A DNA stretch of 32,324 bases. Origin: an uncultured Ruminobacter sp. (GTDB lineage: Bacteria > Pseudomonadota > Gammaproteobacteria > Enterobacterales > Succinivibrionaceae). The DNA lies in NCBI GenBank assembly GCA_902764345.1, contig CACWVT010000022.1, forward strand, positions 1 to 32,324, written 5' to 3'. Position numbers and translations under genes: made by a program. A model generated the notes under the pieces. That model did no database searches. It saw only the letters and a list, made by a program, of their open reading frames with translations, and had not been told where the DNA came from. This document shows, piece by piece, positions 18,333 through 26,900 of this stretch (its first letter is position 1; every line of letters begins with the position of its first letter).

Positions 18333-19739
18333 TTAGAACATCTGAACAAGCTTGCCGTTTGCGTAGATTTCAAATGAATCCTTGCTGGTTACGGTGGTGG
18401 AATATACACCGTCCTTTAAGGTAACGTAACCCTGAGCGACAAAACCGTCAACGGCTTCCTTTATTGAAGGATCCTGTTCAAACAGTCTCTGGGCAACCTT
18501 TTCTGATACAGAGTAGTTGATTACAAGATCGTGTTTCTGCAGCAGGTAATCCATGTCAGGAGTCTTAAGAGAGGCATCAAGCACTGTATCACCGTCGGTT
18601 GTCTTAACATCTGACTTAACTGCAAGGTTTATACTCTGATTTTCAAACAGTTTGTCGGTATTCATGTTCACGAGCAGGTCTTCGAGATTTGACTTCTTTA
18701 AATCACTGAGGGAGATTCTGAAGTCAGCCTTAGCAATGCTAACCTTATCTACAGAGGCTGCAGAAGTCTTTTCTTCGGCGGCAACGGTATTTTCGGCAGC
18801 AACATCTACACTTGCGGCAGGAGCCTTTTCTTCAGCGTTCACGGTGTTTTCAGCTGCTGCTTCAACGCTTTCTGCTGATTCCGTTGCGGTTTTGGCATTT
18901 TCAGTAATTGGAGTTTCGAGATTAAAATCTGAAACGCTGGCAACTATGGAGAAAACATTGTCATCTTCACCACTGCCGTTGTTTATGATTGAGAACTGAC
19001 CTTCAGCTGAACCAACACTTAACTTTGAGTCATCTGACATCTGACCGGTAATTTTTCCGATCTTCCAGCCTGAAATACTTGGAATGGTGAATACGAGTTG
19101 CTGAATGTTTACATTGAAATCAGCCATTTCCATGTTGAAATCATCAGAGGCACACTTGATGGAATCGACGTGTGACTTCTGAACGATAGGATCTGCCTTC
19201 TTAATCATGTAATCCATGATCTTTGAAGCTTCACGTGAAAGCTGGCTATTGGTGAAATCAATGTTTGAGGTAATCTTACCGATGTCACAGGTTATTGAGT
19301 CATCAATGAGTGCAACCTTGAAAGGATCGTTCTCAAAATGAACGGTACCGTTCTCTGATGGATAGCTGAAATCAACATAACCCCTGTTTTCAGGCTTATT
19401 CTTGATAATAACGCTGTCATTCAGAACCTTGATACTTTCGTAGTCATAGTTGATGTTGAAATCTGAATGAAAACCGTCCAGCGCGAATTTGGTATCAATG
19501 GTAAATTCATATTCCTTGATAACCGCATAAGGATCTTTTGACTTAACCGTGATTTTGTCCTTGCGGGTATCAAAGCTTTTTTCAAGATTCTCGTATGAAA
19601 TATTTGGGTTCTTGGCCAAATGTTCAAGCTTCTTCTCAAAAAGATTCTGACCGAGCATCCTGCTGGCTACAAAACCGCCCGCACCTGCAGTACCCACGGC
19701 AACTGCTGTTACCAAGGCAACTTTCGCAAAAGTATTCAT
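18333..19739 (-). CDS. DUF945/YdgA-family envelope protein (468 aa)
   Basis: Residues 1-27 are a signal peptide or membrane anchor rich in Ala, Val and Gly. The rest alternates beta strands in the way of YdgA/DUF945 proteins, which are periplasmic or membrane-anchored and of uncertain function in gammaproteobacteria. The C-terminal third (LSDLKKSNLEDLLVNMNTDKL onward, ending EIYANGKLVQMF) fits this family best. An Ala/Glu/Thr-rich insert (about 280-331) contains two 19-residue repeats with ENTVxAEEK and AASVD. The ATG at 19739 has AAGGA 8 bases upstream; one extra codon upstream is a TTG. Single gene ending in the shared terminator. Family assignment rests on overall pattern, so it is moderate. 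Confidence 0.65.
   Translation of the reverse strand: MNTFAKVALVTAVAVGTAGAGGFVASRMLGQNLFEKKLEHLAKNPNISYENLEKSFDTRKDKITVKSKDPYAVIKEYEFTIDTKFALDGFHSDFNINYDYESIKVLNDSVIIKNKPENRGYVDFSYPSENGTVHFENDPFKVALIDDSITCDIGKITSNIDFTNSQLSREASKIMDYMIKKADPIVQKSHVDSIKCASDDFNMEMADFNVNIQQLVFTIPSISGWKIGKITGQMSDDSKLSVGSAEGQFSIINNGSGEDDNVFSIVASVSDFNLETPITENAKTATESAESVEAAAENTVNAEEKAPAASVDVAAENTVAAEEKTSAASVDKVSIAKADFRISLSDLKKSNLEDLLVNMNTDKLFENQSINLAVKSDVKTTDGDTVLDASLKTPDMDYLLQKHDLVINYSVSEKVAQRLFEQDPSIKEAVDGFVAQGYVTLKDGVYSTTVTSKDSFEIYANGKLVQMF
18747..18860 (-). repeat. Two 57-bp tandem repeats inside the DUF945 gene
   Basis: They encode two consecutive 19-residue units sharing AAENTVxAEEKxxAASVD. The DNA copies have diverged at many third positions, so the duplication is not recent. 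Confidence 0.6.
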
Positions 19740-20185
19740 CAAATATATCCTTATATTCTTATAGTAAATTCATAACGAAAAATAATTTTTCGTATCAGTT
19801 TTATTGAAATCATCTGTTTATTCTGCATCAGCAGCCTGAGGACACTACTGCATTCAGGCATTCCGAAACAGGAATTTTTCAGCCTGAACGGACAATTGAT
19901 ACAAAACCGACTAATTTTAAAAAAAATTAACAGACATGTCCACGAATTTCTGTTGCAATGATGCGGGTTACGGGCGGTTTTCCGTTCCCGGAATCAAAGC
20001 TCAGGATATAAACGTATTTTCAGTCGGCAGAATAACGATTCGGAACCACCGTTAAGTGCATTAATCAGTGCATGTCTGAACATGCCAAAACACGGCAGAC
20101 ACAGTGGAACGAGAGAGGATTACATCGGAAATTCCGGGTTACGTTTTCCGAAAAAGGAGAGGCATTAAGGATTGGAGAGAATGTC
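19740..20185. other. Intergenic gap between the DUF945 gene and tyrA
   Basis: About 450 bases with no supported gene. It should contain the DUF945 promoter. The plus-strand frames entering it from 20104 and 20213 run into the antisense strand of tyrA and lack family features. Confidence 0.45.
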
Positions 20186-20220
20186 TGATTCTGACGGGAA
20201 CACACTCCCGTCATGAATCA
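20186..20220 (-). terminator. Hairpin after tyrA, possible terminator
   Basis: TGACGGGA (20192-20199) pairs with TCCCGTCA (20206-20213), extended by TGATTC / GAATCA past a one-base bulge. There is no U-run on the minus strand, so an RNA-stabilising or rho-assisted role is possible. A second inverted repeat, CTGACTGC / GCAGTCAG, lies at 20225-20257. Confidence 0.4.
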
Positions 20221-20311
20221 GGAACTGACTGCAGAAGAAAATCAGATCAGCAGTCAGGGCGGATCCGCAGTCGGTTCCGAACTTACGGAAAGCCCCCACC
20301 TGTTCAGCCGA

Positions 20312-21436
20312 TCAGACCTTTGCGTCGTGCATCTTGGCAATAAGGTTCTTGCTTTCGGACATAAAGTAGTCGGCCAGAGGCCCGAAGAATTCCTTGGTCA
20401 TTCTGAACTGTTCAATGAAGGCATCTCGGTCCCCCTGCTTCAGCAGTCTGATGGCTCCCTCAATCTCTTCGGCATAACGCTCAATGATGTCAAGATTACG
20501 CTTATTGGAAAGTATGATGTCGGCATAAAGCACAGGATCCTGAGCAAACAGACGCCCTACCATCATGAGTTCCATGCGGTAAATAGGAGAGCTCAATTCC
20601 ATGAGAACGTTCAGATCCGGATTTTCCCTGGCGAGGAACACACCGTAGCTGAAGGTGGTAAAGTGTCTCAAGGCCTGAATGTAGCTCATGGCATCATCGT
20701 GCTCGGATGCACTGAACTTTTTGATGCGGGCTCCCCAAAGGCTCATCTGTTCAAGTACCCATGAGCACTTCTCAGGATAACGTCCGTCAACGGAAATGAT
20801 TACCTGCTTTGCCATATTGGAAATATCCGGTCCGAACATCGGATGAAGCCCGATTACTGGGCCTTCATGAACTTCCATCATCTGACGTACGGGACTGGTC
20901 TTTACGGATGTAAAATCGGCAAGCACGCAGTCGGGACTTAAAAGCCCCTTAAGTCTGCCGATAACTTCGGCTGTACAGTCAATCGGCACGCATACAACAA
21001 CAAGTCCTGCACCGGACATAATCTCCGGCGCACGATCCCAGTCACGGTGTCCCATCACCTCAACTGTATAACCAGAACTCCGGAACAGGCGCGTAAAAAT
21101 ACGACCGATGCCGCCACGTCCGCCTATAATGACAATCTTTTTTACTGATTCGTTAAGACACTTGAATCCGACGTCATTTTCAGCACCGTATGATTCTCTC
21201 ATCACACGTCTCAGAACGTCTTCGGCAAGGTCCGGATTAAGCCCCAGATTTTCAGCCTGTGCACGACGCTTTTCAATTAGGCTCAGTTCTCTCTCGGGAA
21301 CATATACAGGAGTCCCCTCCCTGCTTTTGATAACGCCTACCTGCTTAACCAGTTCAAGACGTTTGCGTAAAACCTTCAGTAACTCACTGTCATTCTCATC
21401 AATCTGAGCTCTTACCTGATCTAATGTTAAGTTCAT
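20312..21436 (-). CDS. tyrA: T-protein: chorismate mutase/prephenate dehydrogenase TyrA (374 aa)
   Basis: Bifunctional enzyme for the first two tyrosine-specific steps: chorismate to prephenate, then NAD-dependent oxidative decarboxylation to 4-hydroxyphenylpyruvate. Residues 1-90 are an AroQ-class mutase with the conserved Arg/Lys helix ([18 protein letters not shown]). The dehydrogenase begins at about 98 with [14 protein letters not shown] (105-111 is the dinucleotide loop). His198 in [10 protein letters not shown] corresponds to the catalytic His197 of E. coli. Length matches E. coli TyrA (373 aa). The ATG lies 4 bases after the mlaA stop with no clear ribosome binding site, implying translational coupling. 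No TyrR box or leader peptide precedes it, as its upstream region is the mlaA gene. Confidence 0.95.
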   Translation of the reverse strand: MNLTLDQVRAQIDENDSELLKVLRKRLELVKQVGVIKSREGTPVYVPERELSLIEKRRAQAENLGLNPDLAEDVLRRVMRESYGAENDVGFKCLNESVKKIVIIGGRGGIGRIFTRLFRSSGYTVEVMGHRDWDRAPEIMSGAGLVVVCVPIDCTAEVIGRLKGLLSPDCVLADFTSVKTSPVRQMMEVHEGPVIGLHPMFGPDISNMAKQVIISVDGRYPEKCSWVLEQMSLWGARIKKFSASEHDDAMSYIQALRHFTTFSYGVFLARENPDLNVLMELSSPIYRMELMMVGRLFAQDPVLYADIILSNKRNLDIIERYAEEIEGAIRLLKQGDRDAFIEQFRMTKEFFGPLADYFMSESKNLIAKMHDAKV

Positions 21437-21440
21437 AAAA

Positions 21441-22271
21441 TTATTCGTCTATCTCATCCATATACTGTTCAAGGTTCTCGTCATTCTCATCAACTGAGGA
21501 GGTGGCATCGGTACCTGAAACAAGACCTTCCTGATACATTAAATAAAAATCTCTTGCCTGGCTGTACGGGTCAAGTGAATTGCGCAACACCTCATCCTGA
21601 TCCAGTGTAGCGGCTCTGCTGTCCACGGCATTAAAGCCCCAGAGAATGCCGTCAACCCATAAAGGAAAATACGTAAACGGGAAATACAGAGTATCCACGG
21701 CACTGCCGATGTAGCTTCTGTAGGTACCGATTCCGAGTCCGGGAATAACCACGTATGCTCCCTGATCGACACCCCACTTACCGAGGACGGTATCCATTGA
21801 CATGCGCTTTCTTTCCAGACCCATGTATTTTGCGACATCAATACATCCCAAAAGGCCTACCGTAGAGTTGATGCCGAAACGGAGAGCACTTGTTCCGCTG
21901 TCGAGAGGTCTTGCAACCAGCAGATTGTTCACCGTGTTGTTTACCTCACGCAGATTCTGATGGGCATTAGACAAACAGACACGGATGACTTCAGGTACGT
22001 AGTCCACGTATGCCACGGACACCGGTCTTAAGAGATTCTTGTCCAGGTAGTCATAATTGACAGTCCAGCCGATTCTGCGGTTCGGGGTTTCATATACGTC
22101 CAGTGCATCCCCGGGAAGATACGTATACCCGTAGGTATAATCCTTATCCACATTAACCACGTTGCGCGGAGACATAATCCCCACTGATGACCTTGAAGCC
22201 CAGGCTCCCTCTGAAAGACAGAATGCGGCAATTCCAACCGCCACGGCAAAGGTATTTTTAAACAAACTCAT
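21441..22271 (-). CDS. mlaA: MlaA/VacJ-family outer-membrane lipid transport protein (276 aa)
   Basis: Component of the Mla pathway that removes mislocalised phospholipids from the outer leaflet. Family features include [20 protein letters not shown] followed by [11 protein letters not shown], then [18 protein letters not shown] and the [15 protein letters not shown] stretch. The N-terminus is a signal peptide (1-25, with AWA before the cut). The only Cys there, Cys18 after Phe17, is not a proper lipobox, so unlike E. coli MlaA this may not be a lipoprotein. The C-terminal tail is strongly acidic. GAGG stands 7 bases before the ATG. First gene of an mlaA-tyrA pair; mlaBCDEF are not in the window. 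Confidence 0.88.
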   Translation of the reverse strand: MSLFKNTFAVAVGIAAFCLSEGAWASRSSVGIMSPRNVVNVDKDYTYGYTYLPGDALDVYETPNRRIGWTVNYDYLDKNLLRPVSVAYVDYVPEVIRVCLSNAHQNLREVNNTVNNLLVARPLDSGTSALRFGINSTVGLLGCIDVAKYMGLERKRMSMDTVLGKWGVDQGAYVVIPGLGIGTYRSYIGSAVDTLYFPFTYFPLWVDGILWGFNAVDSRAATLDQDEVLRNSLDPYSQARDFYLMYQEGLVSGTDATSSVDENDENLEQYMDEIDE

Positions 22272-22379
22272 AAAAAGGCCTCTGAGTTTAATGACACTCC
22301 TTTCATTATACTTTATTTTTGGGACTTTTAATAAATACGGCCGTCTTTAGGCTCTGAAAAATATGATAATGCATTCACG

Positions 22380-22412
22380 GGGTACAGAAAAATGCATAAT
22401 TTTTCTGTACCC
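22380..22412. repeat. Perfect 14-bp inverted repeat in the mlaA upstream region
   Basis: GGGTACAGAAAAAT (22380-22393) and ATTTTTCTGTACCC (22399-22412) flank a 5-base GCATA loop. It lies 109 bases upstream of mlaA and 370 bases upstream of the plus-strand repeat gene. It has no T-run on either side, so it does not look like an ordinary terminator. It may be an operator, an RNA hairpin, or the remnant of a terminator. Confidence 0.7.
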
Positions 22413-22668
22413 AGGGCCGGAACAGCCTAATTCAGAATCAGAAATTTCTTCCGTCTGACATTTCTGATGTTCACCGCATTCTGATAAAACATTTATAAAC
22501 TTTTTTCGGGCAAATGACCGCTTACTATTTTCGATTATTAATTCATAACCAAAAAACAAAGAAATGTGATAATAATCAATAAAATTTTCATGGAAAAACA
22601 TAAAAATTTGTGTTACATTCCAAAATCAAAGGGATAAAAAACTGGAGTTTTTCCCCTTTACGGACATT
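22413..22668. other. Divergent intergenic region, mostly featureless
   Basis: AT-rich leader region for the plus-strand exported repeat protein. A weak hairpin (AAAAACT / AGTTTTT at 22637-22652, enclosed by GGG / CCC) is present. No gene is supported; the minus-strand frame at 22347-22601 spans the hairpin and has no family features. Confidence 0.4.
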
Positions 22669-22692
22669 TCTCACTTCTTTTGTGAGATTTTT
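22669..22692 (+). terminator. Hairpin plus T-run in the leader of the repeat-protein gene
   Basis: TCTCAC (22669-22674) pairs with GTGAGA (22682-22687) and is followed by TTTTTC. It is a small terminator-like structure 92 bases upstream of the ATG at 22784. It could attenuate that gene or end a short upstream RNA. Confidence 0.4.
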
Positions 22693-22783
22693 CGTACATG
22701 ATTTCTAAACCCCAAGGATAGGGATTCTGAAATCAAATTATTATAACGGGATATTAGTCTTCATATTTTTAAGGATTAAGTTT

Positions 22784-23398
22784 ATGAAGAGATTACAAAA
22801 CATACTCACGGCCCTAATTGTAGGCTGTGCATTCTTTCTGGCATCTTCCTCAGTCGGCGCAGCCGATTCCGAAGACAACGTAATTACTGATCGTTACGGC
22901 AATGCCATCGGTTCATTTCAGACAAACAGCGACGGTTCCACCGTCTATAAAGACAGCTTCGGCCGTGAAATATCCACTTCACAGCATGATGCTGACGGTG
23001 CTCTGATTTTTACCCAGTCCGGAGCTGACAACGACAAGTACGCCGCAAACGCATCCGACACTTCAGGATACAGTGAAAAGAATACCGTTTACCGTGACAG
23101 ATACGGCAGCAAGGTTGGCACCTCAAAAACCGATTCAAAAGGTCACACCGTAATGAGGAACCGCTACGGTCAGAAGATCGGCACATCCGATACCGACAAG
23201 ACCGGCAAGACCACCTACCGTGACAAATACGGCAGAAAAATCGGAACATCAACCGAAAACTCCAACGGTCAAACCGTAATCAGAGACAGATACGGCAAAA
23301 AGATCGGTACTTCAACCACTGACGACAGAACCGGTAAGACCACCTACCGCGACAAATACGGCAGAAAAATCGGGCAGTCAGAAACCAAAACAAAATAG
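22784..23398 (+). CDS. Exported protein made of 21-residue repeats (204 aa)
   Basis: A signal peptide (1-26, ending SSVGA) is followed by a repetitive chain with a 21-residue period. Two degenerate units (33-53 and 54-74) and a linker precede five close copies: 102-122, 123-143, 144-164, 165-186 (one residue longer) and a partial last unit at 187-204. The consensus is (V/T)YRDRYGxKIGTSxTDxxGKT. The unit is rich in Gly, Lys, Arg, Thr and Tyr with no Cys, resembling short beta-hairpin repeats of surface proteins. It is not YD/Rhs, whose motif differs. I do not recognise a named family and assign no function. AAGGA lies 8 bases before the ATG. A strong terminator follows; single-gene unit. Confidence 0.8.
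   Translation: MKRLQNILTALIVGCAFFLASSSVGAADSEDNVITDRYGNAIGSFQTNSDGSTVYKDSFGREISTSQHDADGALIFTQSGADNDKYAANASDTSGYSEKNTVYRDRYGSKVGTSKTDSKGHTVMRNRYGQKIGTSDTDKTGKTTYRDKYGRKIGTSTENSNGQTVIRDRYGKKIGTSTTDDRTGKTTYRDKYGRKIGQSETKTK
23087..23395 (+). repeat. Tandem 63-66 bp coding repeats
   Basis: Five units encode the YRDRYGxKIGTS repeat. Units 2-3 and 4-5 resemble each other in pairs (GGCAAGACCACCTACCG against GGTAAGACCACCTACCG), indicating a two-unit duplication of about 129 bp. Confidence 0.75.
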
Positions 23399-23461
23399 TT
23401 TTATTTCCAAAAACTCAAAGCGCCGTAACACATGACGGCAGTGACTATTATCCTAAAAGGC

Positions 23462-23499
23462 GAAGGCGGGCACGGAATAATCCGTGTCCGCCTTCTCTT
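23462..23499 (+). terminator. Terminator of the repeat-protein gene
   Basis: A 15-bp stem (23462-23476 with 23481-23495, one G-T pair) around an ATAA loop is followed by TCTTTTAT. Confidence 0.9.
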
Positions 23500-23633
23500 T
23501 TATCATTTTCCTGCAACCGGAGCCATTCATCCCTGCCCAAGGCAGTCCTGTGGAATCCCGAATCTCCCGGCTCAGTCCGAAAGAACATCGCAATTTCCGT
23601 TGCTCACATCGGAGAGTGAAACCTCATCCGGCC

Positions 23634-23852
23634 TTACCTTTTTTCATTTTCGGAGAGCTGCTTTGCATAGGCCACCGTTTCGGCAATAATGCTGTATACG
23701 GCATGGCCGGCATTTCTCTGTTGCCTGGATTCAGCCCGGTTTACCGGAAGGTCCGCATTGGGATGCAGATTAAAGCCGAGATCCGATGACATTGAAACGA
23801 TGTCGTCGGATAAAGCGTCATCCTGCCTGCCGTTTTCGTTATTATCAGTCAT
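23634..23852 (-). CDS. Small FlhB C-terminal-like protein (72 aa)
   Basis: Soluble protein whose second half reads like the last part of the FlhB/YscU cytoplasmic domain: GFNLHPNADLP corresponds to the stretch preceding the final helices, and HAVYSIIAETVAYAKQL to the signature LYxAVAEVLAxVYxL. The N-terminal 25 residues are acidic and unlike FlhB, and the autocleavage motif NPTH is absent. AGGAG lies 6 bases before the ATG, a strong site that argues for a real gene. It follows the FliK-like gene after 50 bases on the same strand. Stand-alone FlhB C-terminal homologues are known (Helicobacter pylori HP1575), but this one is shorter. Homology is inferred by eye; at this length chance similarity is possible. 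Confidence 0.6.
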   Translation of the reverse strand: MTDNNENGRQDDALSDDIVSMSSDLGFNLHPNADLPVNRAESRQQRNAGHAVYSIIAETVAYAKQLSENEKR

Positions 23853-23902
23853 AACACACTCCTGTGTACGTATTTCATCCTAAAGGGATTATTCCGCATA
23901 TC

Positions 23903-26900
23903 CTATACGGATGGTGGATAAACAGTGCCCATACGGCTGTTAATGTTCACAACTCTGAGACCGTGTCTTTCAATACCATTCTTCAGACTGTCCGAGGTAT
24001 CATTGATAAGTCTCAACGCTTCAAATTTTTCCGAAACGATACTGATGCTCACATCCTCACCGTTAAGCTCTGTCAGAATCTGCACAGCACCAAGGTTTTC
24101 CAACTCAAAGAAGAAATTAATCTTCCACACCGTGCCGTTGGCACCTTCGGTATGGCTCACGTTCATTCCGCCTTCCCTGCCGTGTGCGTAAAGCGGAGGC
24201 AAAGGAAGGAATGCCGGAAGTCCCAGCTCATCGGTAAAACCGCTCAGAAGCTGCATTCTTTCAATCTGCTGCAGGGTAAGGAAAATACTTTCGTCCACCC
24301 ATCTGCAGTCCCCCCTGACGTCAAGATCCCCATACGGCTCTGCAGAACTGAATACGGACACATCCCTGCCCAGAAGCCGGAACTTCAGAGAAAGAAGCAT
24401 CACGGTCCACTGCTGAATTATCCTGCCGCGTCTTCCCGAAGTGGTAAGTGGATTTCCAACAAAACCGAGCCACTCCATAACATCGTCCGCATCCTTCAGA
24501 GGTTCCGTAAGAGCCCTGCGCATACCTTTGGCGATATTGATGATTCCTTCTGAGGCATTACCGCGCTCAATGAGTTCATTAAGAGAATTCACAATACGAT
24601 CCATCGGTACGCTGCGGTGGTTAACATCATTGAAATCTCTGTCGAATCTGCGTTTTTCCCTGACACGTGAAGAGCTTCCGAAGAATTTTCTGAATCTTGA
24701 GAAGAGGCCTTCAGAACGTTTTTCATTATCCGATGATTCATGTGAGTCATCAAACTTGCCGGCATCATTCTCTCCTTCAGCGGACGAAGATGCCTGAGAA
24801 AACGACTCCTTAATATCAGTCTCAGAACGAGACACTGCTGATGATTCATCTTTTACGAAAACCGAATCTTCATGAATGTCATCAGCCATTTCGGCTTCAC
24901 TCTCACTGCTAACCGGCAGTTCAACGATTCCGGTAACGGTATCGGTTATAACCTGATTCTCATCGATGCTTATCACCTCGTCACTGCCGGTAAATTCCCC
25001 GGTATCGACATTTATAACCTCATTATCATCAACAAATCTTTCTGCTTTAGGCTCGTCTGAAACCGAGTCATCACCTGCGATATGAGAACTGCCTACCCAT
25101 GAATAACGTCCCGTACTGCCTATGCTTATCGTTTTAACCGCACCACGCTCGGAAGATTCATGATGAGGTTCAGCCTCATTTTCCTGATGAGATGAAAAGC
25201 CGGTGTCTGATAAAGCATCAGATGCAGAATCCGCAGTGGATGCATTCTCCACGTCAGAAAGCATTTCGCTTTCGGTTTCACTCAGAGAAATTTCGGAGTT
25301 GACGTTATCCCGCTCATCCCCGGAACCGGAGATCATTTCAGGTTCTTCCTGTTCTGCGGCATTCAGGAAAACCGGCTGTGATACTTCAGGAGCCGTATAT
25401 TCGGACTCCACACTGTCGCAGGCATCATTTATGGCCTCATCCTCTCTGCCTTCGTCAGGAGCAGATAATGTCTCTGCATAGTCTGAATCAGACTGAACAT
25501 AAGATTCGGTATTGAGGCTTTCAGCCCCATCATCTTCAGTCTCAGTATTTCCGGAAGCTTCCGCCACCGGATCCGGATATACGGTTACAACGTCGTTTCT
25601 TACTGTTTCGGCAAGTCTTAAAAGAACATTCTGCTCCTCTTCAAGGTTTTCCATGAACTTGTCGTCATTATCGGCTTCGTTCTCCGAAGCAGGAGCATCG
25701 GCCTCATCAGTTCCGGAAGATTCCCCACCATCGTCTGAACTGCCGTCAGTGGAATTTTCAGTATTTTCCATGGCAATGGCGGCACTTAAGGAATCCTCGT
25801 CAGAAAAAATATCCAGCCCGTCTGAACCTATAACCATATCGTTTTCGGCCGAAGTTTCTTCAGTCGTATCCGGATTTTTATCAGGTTCCGCATCATCTTT
25901 TACATAATTTTCATATGACTCACTGACAGCTGAAACATTTGAGCTTGCCGAAGCTTCGGATTTCTGTTCTCCGGGCTCTCCGGTTCCGGAAACCGGATTC
26001 GGAGAGTTAATGTATTCCACGTCGTTTGCGACCTTCTGAATAAGCTCGTTGACGCGACGGCTGAGATTTGCGTTCTGCGGGATCTCGGTACTGCGCTCTC
26101 TGGCGTTACCGCTTAACTTCTCGCACTGTTCCTTAAAGGAATTGAATTCCCCGATAAGGTCTATATCCATCTGAGGAAGAGGAGTTCCTCCGTTCCCGGC
26201 ACTTAGAGCTGCCGCCCCTGTGGCATTTTCCTGAACGGAACCATCTTTTACCGGACCGTTAACACCTTCCGGAGATTCCGGGAAAAGCACATTACGGGTT
26301 ACGGCATCGGCACGGCTTCTTGAGAAGTCATACCTTGAAAGCATCTCTTCATCATAAAGACCGGACATGCCCGCATGAGGATTCTCCCTGAAGAACCTGG
26401 CAATTTCCTCTTCTGTAAGATTTCCTGCATCAAAGGCCTCGCCTTTTCCTGGAAGATCAGCCTCGACGATTTCACCGTTACCATCACCCTTTATGAGGTT
26501 TGCGGATCTGGCAATTGAAGCCGCCCTGCGGATAAGATTGTCCACTCTTCTGGCGATGGCCTCACTCTCCTCATCCTGATACTTTCCGTCAGACTCGAAA
26601 AGTCCCATGTTGCCGGTATCCTCTGGAATCTCATCAACGGCATCACGGATAAAGTTGCGAAGCTCCTGTTCCTTCGCAGCCTGATACAGCGCAACCCTGT
26701 TCCTGGAAACAAGATAAAGCACGTGAGGCTGATGCGCCATGATAAATTCTACTGCAGCCACAAACAGACGGCTGAATACCACCCTGCCCTTAACCGTAAG
26801 TGCCTGTGACGGCACGGATATTCTCAGCTTTTCAAGACGCTTTACGAGAGCAGGAGTTATGTTTTCGGCTGTCAGGATATTGGCGATAAGGGCGCAAAGA

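Noticed and set aside
20213-20764. 183-codon plus-strand frame
   Set aside because: Runs antisense through the C-terminal half of tyrA, whose catalytic motifs are intact; no family similarity.
23087-23395. CRISPR array
   Set aside because: The repeats are in frame, encode a protein repeat with a signal peptide upstream, and have no unique spacers.
22784-23398. Rhs/YD-repeat toxin
   Set aside because: Repeat motif and length differ from YD repeats, and there is no core or toxin domain.
23864-24553. 229-codon plus-strand frame
   Set aside because: Antisense to the FliK-like C-terminal domain; no ribosome binding site or domain features.
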